8,830 bases of DNA. Origin: Bacteroidia bacterium (lineage in GTDB: Bacteria > Bacteroidota > Bacteroidia > Flavobacteriales > Flavobacteriaceae). This document shows positions 1-6,935 of this stretch, piece by piece (the stretch's first letter is position 1; every line of letters starts with the position of its first letter). Below the pieces are notes generated by a model. The model saw only the letters and a list, made by a program, of their open reading frames with translations, did not search any database and had not been told where the DNA came from. The translations under genes were made by a program, and so were the position numbers. The stretch covers positions 1 to 8,830 of the forward strand of contig JAUIAA010000073.1 in assembly GCA_030425715.1 (NCBI GenBank), in the 5' to 3' direction.

Positions 1-97
1 ACCCAACAAATATGGTTATAATGACAATAAACAAAAAAGTCTCGAAACGAGTCCATTTTGCCATATCTTTAATTCGGAAAACCTTTTTGGTATACAT
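1..97 (-). CDS. N-terminal fragment of a probable inner-membrane protein (runs off the left edge)
   Basis: A minus-strand frame opens with ATG at 97-95, has an in-frame TAA 12 nt upstream, and stays open to the edge (32 codons). A second in-frame ATG lies at 64-62. The visible peptide starts with a basic stretch (MYTKKVFRIKDMAKWTRFE) and continues into a hydrophobic run (TFLFIVIITIFVG), as expected for a cytoplasmic N-terminus followed by a first transmembrane helix. The RFETFLFIVI pattern faintly resembles the start of sugar-type ABC permeases (RbsC/RhaP group), but this is far too short to assign a family. It lies about 110 bp beyond the bioB terminator, so it is probably a separate transcription unit. 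A -7-like TATATTTA at 128-121 could drive it, but I see no -33 partner. The overlapping plus-strand frame 12-212 is the competing reading and I consider it a shadow. Confidence 0.5.
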   Translation of the reverse strand, partial: MYTKKVFRIKDMAKWTRFETFLFIVIITIFVG

Positions 98-210
98 ATT
101 ATTTTTTTATGTCTTGTCTTTAAATATAGTTATAAATTTATTAGTCCTTTCCCAGGCTGAATTGTTACTTTGGTTTTCCAACCCTTTAAACCTTATAATT
201 TTTATGCTAT

Positions 211-238
211 AAAAAAAGAGTGATTAAATCACTCTTTT
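211..238 (-). terminator. Rho-independent terminator of bioB
   Basis: An 11-bp perfect stem (AAAAGAGTGAT at 214-224 with ATCACTCTTTT at 228-238) closes a TAA loop. It lies 3 bp past the bioB stop codon. On the minus strand the stem runs into seven Ts (complement of 211-217), the usual intrinsic terminator layout. The stem is symmetrical enough to act in both directions, though no convincing plus-strand gene ends here. Confidence 0.85.
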
Positions 239-241
239 ATA

Positions 242-1336
242 TTATTGTTCTTGCTTGAGTTTTTGTCTTAGTTCTTTGGCTTTGGCAGCAGCTTCAATAT
301 TTTTTTCAATTTTATGCCCAGGTCTGCTCCATTTTACTTTTTCTGCTTCTACAGTTGATTTTCTTATTTTAAATTTATTGCAGTCTTCCTCTTTTACTTT
401 TTCTGTTGGAGTTAAGCCCAAAATAGAAAACATTTCAGTGTCTTTATCTTCCCCTGGGTTTGGTGTAGTTAATAGCTTATCGCCTGCAAAGATAGATGAT
501 GCTCCAGCCATAAAACATAGTGCTTGTGCTTCTGTGCTCATTTCTGTTCTACCTGCCGATAATCTAACCGTAGTTTTAGGCATCACAATTCTTGCAGTGG
601 CTATCATTCTTATCACATCCCAAGATGGTACAATTCTTTCTTCTGCCATTGGTGTTCCTTCTACTGGAACCAAAGCATTGATAGGTACAGATTCTGGCTG
701 TGGGTTTAATTTTGAAAGACTCAACAACATACCTACTCTATCTTCCACACTTTCTCCCATACCAATAATCCCTCCAGAGCAAACTTTTAAGGCTCCTTTT
801 CTAACGTTCTCTAAGGTTTGTAATCTATCGTTATAACCACGAGTAGAAATCACTTCTTTGTAATATTCTTCCGAAGTATCTAAATTATGGTTGTAATAAT
901 GTAATCCAGCTTCTGCCAATCGCACCGCTTGACTTTCGGTAATCATACCCAAAGTACAGCAAACTTCCATATCCATTTTGCTCAAACCACTCACCATTTT
1001 AAGTACTTGTTCAAAATCATCACCTTCCTTTACATTACGCCAAGCAGCTCCCATACATACCCTTGAAGACCCATTATTCTTAGCTTTTTTTGCCATATGC
1101 ATTACCGTTTCGTAAGGCAATAAATCATTTTTTTCAATATTGGTGTGGTATCTAGCAGCTTGCGGACAATAACCACAATCTTCAGGACAACCACCTGTTT
1201 TGATAGAAATTAAGGTACTTACTTGAATTTTACTTGGGTCGTGGTATTCGCGATGTACTTTTGCAGCTTCAAAAACCAACTCCATTAAAGGTTTGTTATA
1301 TATTTCTAATATTTCTTCTTTCGTGTAGTTACTCAT
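242..1336 (-). CDS. bioB: Biotin synthase BioB (radical SAM)
   Basis: BioB inserts sulfur into dethiobiotin to form biotin, the last pathway step, using a SAM-binding [4Fe-4S] cluster and a sacrificial [2Fe-2S] cluster. The protein has 364 residues. The radical SAM motif CPEDCGYC supplies C50, C54 and C57. The second-cluster ligands known from E. coli BioB (C97, C128, C188, R260) correspond here to C94, C126, C186 and R258. Other family signatures are YYNHNLDTS (147-155), CSGGIIGMGE (186-195), ESVPINALVPVEGTP and LLTTPNPGEDKD. A charged lysine- and glutamate-rich tail (about 325-364) makes it slightly longer than E. coli BioB (346). The ATG at 1336 is the natural start and gives the expected N-terminus. 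It is the last gene of the biotin cluster, 48 bp after the ketoacyl synthase gene, with its own promoter-like element and a strong terminator. All key residues are present, so it should be functional. Confidence 0.97.
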   Translation of the reverse strand: MSNYTKEEILEIYNKPLMELVFEAAKVHREYHDPSKIQVSTLISIKTGGCPEDCGYCPQAARYHTNIEKNDLLPYETVMHMAKKAKNNGSSRVCMGAAWRNVKEGDDFEQVLKMVSGLSKMDMEVCCTLGMITESQAVRLAEAGLHYYNHNLDTSEEYYKEVISTRGYNDRLQTLENVRKGALKVCSGGIIGMGESVEDRVGMLLSLSKLNPQPESVPINALVPVEGTPMAEERIVPSWDVIRMIATARIVMPKTTVRLSAGRTEMSTEAQALCFMAGASSIFAGDKLLTTPNPGEDKDTEMFSILGLTPTEKVKEEDCNKFKIRKSTVEAEKVKWSRPGHKIEKNIEAAAKAKELRQKLKQEQ

Positions 1337-1361
1337 GATATATATAAGATGAATTAAGGTT

Positions 1362-1369
1362 CAAAAATA
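1362..1369 (-). promoter_or_regulatory. Probable bioB promoter (-7 element TATTTTTG)
   Basis: On the minus strand TATTTTTG matches the Bacteroidota -7 consensus TAnnTTTG exactly. It lies 25 nt before the bioB ATG, predicting a leader of about 18-20 nt. The -33 element is weak: only TTTA is found about 21 bp upstream, inside the 3' end of the preceding gene. An imperfect inverted repeat (AGGTT at 1357-1361, AACCT at 1374-1378) flanks the element. The motif match is seen; promoter activity is inferred. Confidence 0.5.
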
Positions 1370-1384
1370 AGGAAACCTATTTGA

Positions 1385-2542
1385 TTAATCTAAAGATAAA
1401 ATAATACTTACTGCATTGCCACCAAAACCTACGGCATTGACCATTATTTTTTTTAAAGGTCTCGCTTCTATATTTTCTTGTAAAAATGGTATTTTAATAA
1501 TTTGTTGCTTTTGTAGCATCATGATAGCCAACTCCATACTCAATCCGCCAGAGGCGCCTAAAGTATGTCCAATTTTCCATTTATTAGAAGTCAATAAAGG
1601 TGTGTGTTCTTGAAATACTTTTTTAATGGCATTGTGCTCAGATGTGTCTCCCTTAATGGTTCCAGGTGCATGCATTACCACGGCATCAATTTCCGATACA
1701 TCGCAATTTTTTAAAGCCATTTTCATAGATTTTTGAAAACAATCTGCATTTGTTGAAATAGAAATATTGTGTTTTAGCGGTTCGGTTGCATAACCAAACC
1801 CATCGATTATTGCTAATTTTTCTTGTCCGTCATACTTTTCTAAACAAAAAACAGAAGCTCCTTCACCTAAAATCATGGTATTGCGCTTCTTAGAAAAATC
1901 TAAAGTTTTGGCAGGGTATTTATCCTTATTTTCTGCATAAATTTTTAAGGCCTTCATCTGGGCAACAGTAAAAGCTGTTAAAGAAGCCTCGCTACCGCCC
2001 GCAATAAATTTATCACTCATTCCACTACCAATCCATGCAATACCGTTTAAAATAGCATGTAACGAAGTAGAGCAAGCAATGGAATGGCTAATGGTTGGGC
2101 CAACACTCTGCAAATCGTGACCAACCCAAGAGGAAATATTACCCAAAGTAGTGGTAGGTGAACTTAAAGTGGAAGCTCTTCCATTTTTGTCTGTTAAATA
2201 TTCTTGAAAATACTTTTCAAATAAATGGGTTGCTCCTCGTGAGGAACCTATATTGATACCTATATTTTTATCTTTCCAGTTGGTTTGTTCAAATGCTTTA
2301 CGCGATGTGTAAATTGCCAATAACACAGATGGGTCTACATCTTTATAATGCTCATTTTTTTTTAAAGCATTTACTTTTTCCCAGTCTTTCACAGGAATTT
2401 TGCTTGCTAATGCTTCAAATTTGTCAAAAGAATATGAACCAAAAGTAGTGTCTTCTTGTAAATAATTTTTCCAAATTTCTTCGTAATCTGAGCCAAGTCC
2501 AGAAATGGACGCCATACTTTTTATTGCAATTTTATGATCCAT
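1385..2542 (-). CDS. Beta-ketoacyl-ACP synthase-like protein of the biotin operon
   Basis: A condensing enzyme of the FabB/FabF (KAS I/II) thiolase fold, 385 residues, somewhat shorter than FabF (about 413). The catalytic triad is intact: the nucleophile C157 in SIACSTSLH, H291 in MHAPGTIKGDTSE, and H326 in KIGHTLGASGG. The glycine-rich GFGGN loop is at 372-376. The first histidine motif is divergent: FabF-type proteins read AHGTST here, this one MHAPGT. Such enzymes extend acyl-ACP chains with malonyl-ACP by decarboxylative condensation in the cytoplasm. Its ATG directly follows the bioA stop codon (TAA-ATG), so it is almost certainly translated with bioA. That context suggests a role in making the pimeloyl chain consumed by BioF, but neither substrate nor product can be read from the sequence. 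Alternatives are a general fatty acid or secondary-metabolite ketosynthase carried along in the operon. Confidence 0.9.
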   Translation of the reverse strand: MDHKIAIKSMASISGLGSDYEEIWKNYLQEDTTFGSYSFDKFEALASKIPVKDWEKVNALKKNEHYKDVDPSVLLAIYTSRKAFEQTNWKDKNIGINIGSSRGATHLFEKYFQEYLTDKNGRASTLSSPTTTLGNISSWVGHDLQSVGPTISHSIACSTSLHAILNGIAWIGSGMSDKFIAGGSEASLTAFTVAQMKALKIYAENKDKYPAKTLDFSKKRNTMILGEGASVFCLEKYDGQEKLAIIDGFGYATEPLKHNISISTNADCFQKSMKMALKNCDVSEIDAVVMHAPGTIKGDTSEHNAIKKVFQEHTPLLTSNKWKIGHTLGASGGLSMELAIMMLQKQQIIKIPFLQENIEARPLKKIMVNAVGFGGNAVSIILSLD

Positions 2543-3808
2543 TTATATCAATTCTAAACTTTTTTCAATTGTATCATATACTTTTTGTAACTCATTTGCT
2601 GTAATTACAAATGGCGCTAAAATGTATATGGTATTTCCTAGAGGTCGTAAAAACACACCATTTTCCATAAAAAACTGGAACAATTTATCTCTCAACTTTC
2701 CATACCTATCCATTTCAACATCCAAATCTAACGCAAATATCACTCCCAAAATACGCGTTGATTTTACTTTTGGGTGCTTTTTTATTTTATCAGAAAAAAT
2801 TTGATGGGCTTGATTTACTTTTAAAATTTGTTCCTGAATTTCTTCAGATTGCAACAAATCTATGCTAGCGATAGCTGCACGGCAAACCAATGGGTTTGCA
2901 GAATAAGTATGCCCATGAAAAAAACCTTTTTTAATATCACTATCGTAAAAAGCAAGATAAACCTCTTCTGTACAAGTGGTTAATGCCATGGGAGCGATTC
3001 CTCCTGTTAACGATTTTGAAAGACAAATTATATCTGGTTGGGTTTGCATATACGCAGAGGCGAAATTTTTACCTGTTTTACCAAAACCTGTCATCACTTC
3101 ATCTGCAATACACAAAACTTGGTGCTTTTTTGCAATTTTTAACAAGGCTTCTAAAAGCTCTGGCTTGTGCATTTTCATGGCTGCCGCGCCTTGTACCAAA
3201 GGCTCATAAATAAATGCGGCAACTTCTCCGGTTGACAATAATTTTTCAAATTGAGATATAATTTGTGCAATATTGTTTTCGTTTGGTACAGCAATTCTAT
3301 CTACAGATAATAAAAATTCTTCAAACGGACCATTATACACCGAAAGTCCAGAAGCAGACATTGCACCAAAAGTATCGCCATGAAAGGCATCTTCAAAGCC
3401 AACAATTTTTGTTCTTTTTTCACCTTGATTAAAATAGTACTGCAGTGCCATCTTTATAGCCACATCTACCGAAGTAGAACCGTTGTCTGAAAAAAATATT
3501 TTTTGTTGATTTTGTGGTAGAATTTGCATTAGTTTTTCAGATAATTCTACAGCTGGCTCATGGGTAAAACCACTAAAAACAACCTGATCTAAAGTATCTA
3601 ATTGCTTTTTTATCTCACTAGTAATCTGTTCGTTGCAATGCCCGTACATACAGGTGTACCAAGATGCAATTCCATCGATATAATTATTCCCTTGTTCATC
3701 GGTAAGTGTACATCCTTTTGCTTTGACTAATGGTAAATGATTGGGGTGTAACTTGTGCTGTGTTAAAGGGTGCCACAAGTGTTTTTTATCTCTTTCTGTT
3801 AATTTCAT
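2543..3808 (-). CDS. bioA: Adenosylmethionine-8-amino-7-oxononanoate aminotransferase BioA (DAPA synthase)
   Basis: A class III PLP-dependent aminotransferase that converts KAPA to 7,8-diaminopelargonic acid, 421 residues against 429 in E. coli. The N-terminal HLWHPLTQH, HGDTFGAMS (143-151), EPLVQGA, the PLP-ring aspartate D236 in ADEVMTGFGKTGK, the Schiff-base lysine K265 in LSKSLTGG, and a C-terminal FLRPLGNTIY (carrying the substrate-carboxylate Arg) all fit BioA. W50 matches E. coli W52. Two active-site positions differ from E. coli: Tyr144 is Phe142 here (AFHGDT) and Pro308 is His300 (FFHGHTYSANP). The amino donor, SAM in E. coli but lysine in the Bacillus subtilis enzyme, is therefore not certain. 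The start codon overlaps the bioD stop (ATGA) and the stop abuts the next gene's ATG, which is tight operon packing. Confidence 0.95.
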   Translation of the reverse strand: MKLTERDKKHLWHPLTQHKLHPNHLPLVKAKGCTLTDEQGNNYIDGIASWYTCMYGHCNEQITSEIKKQLDTLDQVVFSGFTHEPAVELSEKLMQILPQNQQKIFFSDNGSTSVDVAIKMALQYYFNQGEKRTKIVGFEDAFHGDTFGAMSASGLSVYNGPFEEFLLSVDRIAVPNENNIAQIISQFEKLLSTGEVAAFIYEPLVQGAAAMKMHKPELLEALLKIAKKHQVLCIADEVMTGFGKTGKNFASAYMQTQPDIICLSKSLTGGIAPMALTTCTEEVYLAFYDSDIKKGFFHGHTYSANPLVCRAAIASIDLLQSEEIQEQILKVNQAHQIFSDKIKKHPKVKSTRILGVIFALDLDVEMDRYGKLRDKLFQFFMENGVFLRPLGNTIYILAPFVITANELQKVYDTIEKSLELI

Positions 3809-4428
3809 TTCAAATTTTCAAAGGTTGACCTCCAAAGATTGGCATATTTCGTAATTGTTTGTTGATCAAAATATTGCTCCTCCTCAATTCTACCTAATGT
3901 TTTAAGTTTGGTTTGTTTTGCTATAATTTCTTCGGTAGATTTATTTTCATTGCCACTAAAAACAATTCCTGCTACCTCAAAACCTTGTTGTTTTAAATAA
4001 AAAGCGGATAATAAAGTATGATTAATGCTTCCTAAATAATGTCGCGAAACCAAAATGATTTTATATTCTTTTTGAATGATATCTGCAATGGTATTTTTAT
4101 CATTTAGAGGGACTAACAACCCTCCTGCTCCTTCAATTACCAAATGATTATTTGTTTTTGGGGCAATTATTTTTTCTACATCAATATGGATATCGTCAAT
4201 AGCAGCTGCTGCATGTGGGCTCATAGGAGTTTGTAATGCATAGCTATTTTGATGGAATTTTGAACGTGTATTGGTAATGAGATTTTTTACTTTTAAAGTA
4301 TCTGAATTTTCTAAATCTCCTGCTTGTATAGGTTTCCAATAATCGGCTTGTAAAGTTTCTACCAAAATAGCAGAAACAATTGTTTTTCCTACATCTGTAC
4401 CAATTCCTGTAACAAAAAATTTACCCAT
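3805..4428 (-). CDS. bioD: Dethiobiotin synthetase BioD
   Basis: An ATP-dependent carboxylase that closes the ureido ring of DAPA to give dethiobiotin. From the chosen start it has 207 residues (E. coli 225). The P-loop GIGTDVGKT lies at residues 8-16. The substrate lysine K32 in YWKPIQAG matches the E. coli YKPVASG motif, MSPHAAA follows, and EGAGGLLVPL begins at residue 99. The frame stays open up to an ATG at 4452, but the ATG at 4428 is preferred. It places MGKFFVTGIGTDVGKT at the N-terminus just as in E. coli BioD (MSKRYFVTG...), and gives a compact 8-bp overlap (ATGGGTAA) with the bioF stop instead of 32 bp. The stop codon shares ATGA with the bioA start. All catalytic motifs are present. 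Confidence 0.95.
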   Translation of the reverse strand: MGKFFVTGIGTDVGKTIVSAILVETLQADYWKPIQAGDLENSDTLKVKNLITNTRSKFHQNSYALQTPMSPHAAAAIDDIHIDVEKIIAPKTNNHLVIEGAGGLLVPLNDKNTIADIIQKEYKIILVSRHYLGSINHTLLSAFYLKQQGFEVAGIVFSGNENKSTEEIIAKQTKLKTLGRIEEEQYFDQQTITKYANLWRSTFENLK

Positions 4429-5581
4429 TGTTTTCCTTAAAATTATCGACAAAAGTAGTCAATAATTCAAGAATTTCCTCAATTTGAGCCCTTGTATTGA
4501 AACTGTGTATACAAAACCGTAATCGCTCTTTTCCTAATGCTACAGTAGGTGATAAAATTGGTTTTACATCAAAGCTCTTATTCCTAATACTTTGAGCTGT
4601 AGATTTTACCATTTGATTATTGCCAAGTACACAGCTTTGAATGGCGCTGTTACTTTCAATAAAATAGGATGTTAGATTACAGATGGCAATTTGATGCTTA
4701 AAAAAATGAATGTGCTTTTTTAATTTTTCAATTTCATTCGTAGTTTGTAATTCTTGCACCGCAAACTGTATACCCAACACCTGGTGCAATGGCATAGCTG
4801 TGGTATAAATAAACGATCTAGAAAAATTGATTAAATACTGTTTCAATTGATTAGATCCCACAATTACTGCACCATGACTTCCTAAGGCTTTTCCAAAAGT
4901 GTAGATTCTGGCAAACACCTCTTTTTGCAAACTCAATTCGGCAACCAACCCTCTTCCTGCTCTACCAAACAAACCTATTGCATGTGCTTCATCTACAATA
5001 AGATAGATATTGTTTACCTTACAAAAACTAGACAGTTCCAACAAAGGAGCTACATCTCCATCCATAGAATAAACAGACTCTACTACCAGGTAAATATGGC
5101 CAAAACTATTTTTTCTTACTTGCGCATACTTTTTTTGTAATGATGTTAAATCGTTGTGTTTAAAACTGTATGATTTTGCATGAGATAATCTAATTCCATC
5201 TCTAATCGAAGCGTGACAAAGTTCATCATACAATACCACATCATCCTTTTGACCAATACAAGACAATAACCCCACGTTTGCATCATAGCCTGAATTATAT
5301 AAAGTAGCCGATGCTCCTTCAAAAAAAGTAGCTAGTTCTTCCTCTAAATTGGCATGAAAATCAAAATTTCCCGACAATAATCTAGAGCCAGTACTGCCAT
5401 TTTGTGTAGGTAGTGTTGCTAACTCTTTTTCTATTTTATTAGCGATATTTGTGTTTTTTGCAAACCCTAAATAATCATTAGAAGAAAAGTCTATCAAATT
5501 ATGTGTTGTATATAAAGTCCTAAACGAATTATTTTCTTTTCGTTCTTGTAATTTTTTATCTAATTTCTCAGGGAATTTCAT
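4421..5581 (-). CDS. bioF: 8-amino-7-oxononanoate synthase BioF
   Basis: A PLP enzyme of the alpha-oxoamine synthase family that condenses a pimeloyl thioester with L-alanine to form KAPA, the first committed step of ring assembly. The length of 386 residues is normal. Family signatures in order: FSSNDYLGF (32-40), GSTGSRLLSGN (62-72), H123 in CHAS (the ring-stacking histidine), the PLP-contact pair D197 and H200 in DEAHAIGLFG, and the Schiff-base lysine K231 in YTFGKALGSHG. The C-terminal domain ends with RLRFCIHSFNT, matching the family's LRIxLxAxHT region. Related enzymes (Kbl, serine palmitoyltransferase, HemA) share the fold, but the neighbours bioD, bioA and bioB make BioF the secure choice. 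The ATG at 5581 lies 15 bp after the stop of the upstream membrane protein gene; no clear Shine-Dalgarno is seen. Confidence 0.96.
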   Translation of the reverse strand: MKFPEKLDKKLQERKENNSFRTLYTTHNLIDFSSNDYLGFAKNTNIANKIEKELATLPTQNGSTGSRLLSGNFDFHANLEEELATFFEGASATLYNSGYDANVGLLSCIGQKDDVVLYDELCHASIRDGIRLSHAKSYSFKHNDLTSLQKKYAQVRKNSFGHIYLVVESVYSMDGDVAPLLELSSFCKVNNIYLIVDEAHAIGLFGRAGRGLVAELSLQKEVFARIYTFGKALGSHGAVIVGSNQLKQYLINFSRSFIYTTAMPLHQVLGIQFAVQELQTTNEIEKLKKHIHFFKHQIAICNLTSYFIESNSAIQSCVLGNNQMVKSTAQSIRNKSFDVKPILSPTVALGKERLRFCIHSFNTRAQIEEILELLTTFVDNFKENNG

Positions 5582-5596
5582 TGGAATTGTAATCTT

Positions 5597-6730
5597 CTAA
5601 TTTATGGTAGCTACTGATTTGTTTATGCTTTTTATATATTTTACATGTACCATAGTAATACCTAAAAATACCATAAAATAACAAATGAACAGTAATTGCA
5701 TGCTATTAATTCCTGTCCATGCTGTAAACTTTGCAGGAAAAATTAGTAACAACTCAGAAAATACAACAGAGAGTATGTAAAATAACCATTGCCAAAATTT
5801 TATTTGGTTAGATAAATAAATCCATATAAAAGGCAGGTACATGCCTAAAAACAACAAATGCAACCAAGCAATTAAAATAAACCTATTATTTGTTACTAAA
5901 TTGGCTAAAACTGGAAAAGCACCTAATACATTTATTAAAGCAATGATGAATAAAACCACGTAAAATAATTTAATAGGTTTTTGCGCATTACCAACAGCAC
6001 TTATCATTTTAATTAAAATTCCTAAAATAATTGCAGCACCAACTCCTCCAAAAAAGTTAATCCAATAATTGTTAAAACTATAATCTAAAGAGTGACTGTA
6101 CAACAATACTAGTCCTGTAACGATGATAATTACTTGTGATTTTGAAAAGTTGTACTTTATTTTTTCACCAAATAGTGCCAATAACCAACAGAAATAAACC
6201 CCAAAAAACTGAAAATGTAAATAGAAAAATATAGCCTGTTGGTACCATGGTGATGACTTCATATTAAATGCCATTAATGGGCCTAAAGCATAAGGACCTA
6301 AGGAGGACAAAAAGTGCAAGATAATTCCTGCTTTTACCAAAGTATTTATGGGGTTCTTTTTGTTTAAATTTTTCCAAAGTCTTATTAGTAAAATATAGCT
6401 TAGCCATAAATGGATGGTTGAAAAAATAATAGAATACAAAGCATAACCTTGTATTATAAAAGCAACCATCATTGCATACATAAAAACCTGTAATACAACA
6501 AAATACTGTTTAGTTACTTTATTCATTTTTAACGTAAAATGCTGCCAAATCAGCAAGAACATGGCATTAAAAACCAAGCCTAATAGCATCACATGTGAGT
6601 GAGAATGCAGTACGTTTTTGAAAGGAAAGTTACCAATCCCTCCAGTAAAAGCGTACCGTAACACTAGACCTATAAATGCTCCGATAATTCCAAAAGATAA
6701 TGGGTATATCCAAAGTTTTTTGATTGACAT
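5597..6730 (-). CDS. Histidine-rich polytopic membrane protein, heme-copper oxidase/NnrS-like in appearance, function unknown
   Basis: The protein has 377 residues from the ATG at 6730 and about 12 predicted membrane helices (roughly 10-27, 45-63, 76-95, 98-117, 131-153, 166-187, 199-213, 225-244, 253-276, 285-305, 313-331, 342-361). Histidines sit at helix ends or inside helices in a recurring pattern: LHSHSHVMLLG (H42, H44, H46), YLHFQFFG (H172) and WLHLLFLG (H291), with further His at 107, 139, 213 and 362. This spacing and helix count recall NnrS proteins and subunit I of heme-copper oxidases, so heme or metal binding is possible, but a proton-pumping oxidase is not shown. I recall similar unnamed proteins in Flavobacteriaceae. 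The frame could be extended to a TTG at 6760, but the ATG giving MSIKKLWIYPLSF is the better start. It is the first gene of the apparent bio operon, 15 bp before bioF. Its link to biotin is unclear. Confidence 0.8.
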   Translation of the reverse strand: MSIKKLWIYPLSFGIIGAFIGLVLRYAFTGGIGNFPFKNVLHSHSHVMLLGLVFNAMFLLIWQHFTLKMNKVTKQYFVVLQVFMYAMMVAFIIQGYALYSIIFSTIHLWLSYILLIRLWKNLNKKNPINTLVKAGIILHFLSSLGPYALGPLMAFNMKSSPWYQQAIFFYLHFQFFGVYFCWLLALFGEKIKYNFSKSQVIIIVTGLVLLYSHSLDYSFNNYWINFFGGVGAAIILGILIKMISAVGNAQKPIKLFYVVLFIIALINVLGAFPVLANLVTNNRFILIAWLHLLFLGMYLPFIWIYLSNQIKFWQWLFYILSVVFSELLLIFPAKFTAWTGINSMQLLFICYFMVFLGITMVHVKYIKSINKSVATIN

Positions 6731-6733
6731 ATT

Positions 6734-6741
6734 CAAATATA
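6734..6741 (-). promoter_or_regulatory. -7-like element TATATTTG at the head of the biotin operon
   Basis: The minus-strand octamer TATATTTG matches TAnnTTTG exactly and is the only such match between the divergent genes (6731-6935) in this direction. It ends only 3 nt before the ATG at 6730. If it is active, the transcript would begin at or very near the start codon. TTG triplets lie 12-16 bp upstream, closer than the usual spacing, so the -33 element is doubtful. It may be a chance match in AT-rich DNA. Confidence 0.35.
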
Positions 6742-6914
6742 ATTCAATTACAGCAAACAATATGTAGCATTTTATTTTAAACTTGATTTGTTTCCTTGCT
6801 TTGAGTTTTATAGCAAATTCTATTTATCTTTCTAAGTACAGGGTACAAAAATTATTGCTAAAAAAAGGGCTATTAAACTTATCAACAATTAACATTTTTT
6901 TGTCTTTTCTGCTG

Positions 6915-6922
6915 TAACTTTA
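6915..6922 (+). promoter_or_regulatory. Weak -7-like element before the radical SAM gene
   Basis: TAACTTTA matches the Bacteroidota -7 consensus in all but the last base and ends 13 nt before the ATG at 6936. A TTTG lies 12 bp upstream (6899-6902), too close for a standard -33 box. A similar octamer, TATCTTTC at 6825-6832, is an alternative about 100 nt upstream. The rest of the divergent gap shows no gene, RNA or clear operator. Confidence 0.28.
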
Positions 6923-6935
6923 AGTCATCAAACTC

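Noticed and set aside
12..212. Plus-strand 66-residue hydrophobic frame ending at the terminator hairpin
   Set aside because: It begins with a short basic stretch and is hydrophobic mainly because the DNA is T-rich. It has no family features, and it lies opposite a more convincing minus-strand N-terminus at 97-1. The hairpin next to its stop has its T tract oriented for bioB.
255..836. Plus-strand 193-residue frame antisense to bioB
   Set aside because: It lies wholly opposite the strongly supported bioB and has no recognisable domain; its serine-, proline- and leucine-rich composition is typical of an antisense shadow.
2976..3213. Two overlapping plus-strand frames of 76-77 residues antisense to bioA
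   Set aside because: Both are opposite the conserved PLP-lysine region of bioA, and overlapping frames with no features are shadows.
4429..4452. Upstream ATG extending BioD by eight residues
   Set aside because: The extension would enlarge the overlap with bioF to 32 bp and adds residues before the normal BioD N-terminus; the ATG at 4428 gives the family-typical start.
6731..6760. TTG start extending the membrane protein by ten residues
   Set aside because: The ATG at 6730 is a standard start and yields a typical MSIKKLW... membrane N-terminus. The extension would also overlap the only promoter-like element.
6731..6935. BirA- or BioR-type biotin operator in the divergent gap
   Set aside because: I looked for TTGTwAACC / GGTTwACAA half-sites in the usual facing arrangement and found only fragments such as ggtacaa and ttatcaacaattaac, without a paired arm at a sensible spacing.
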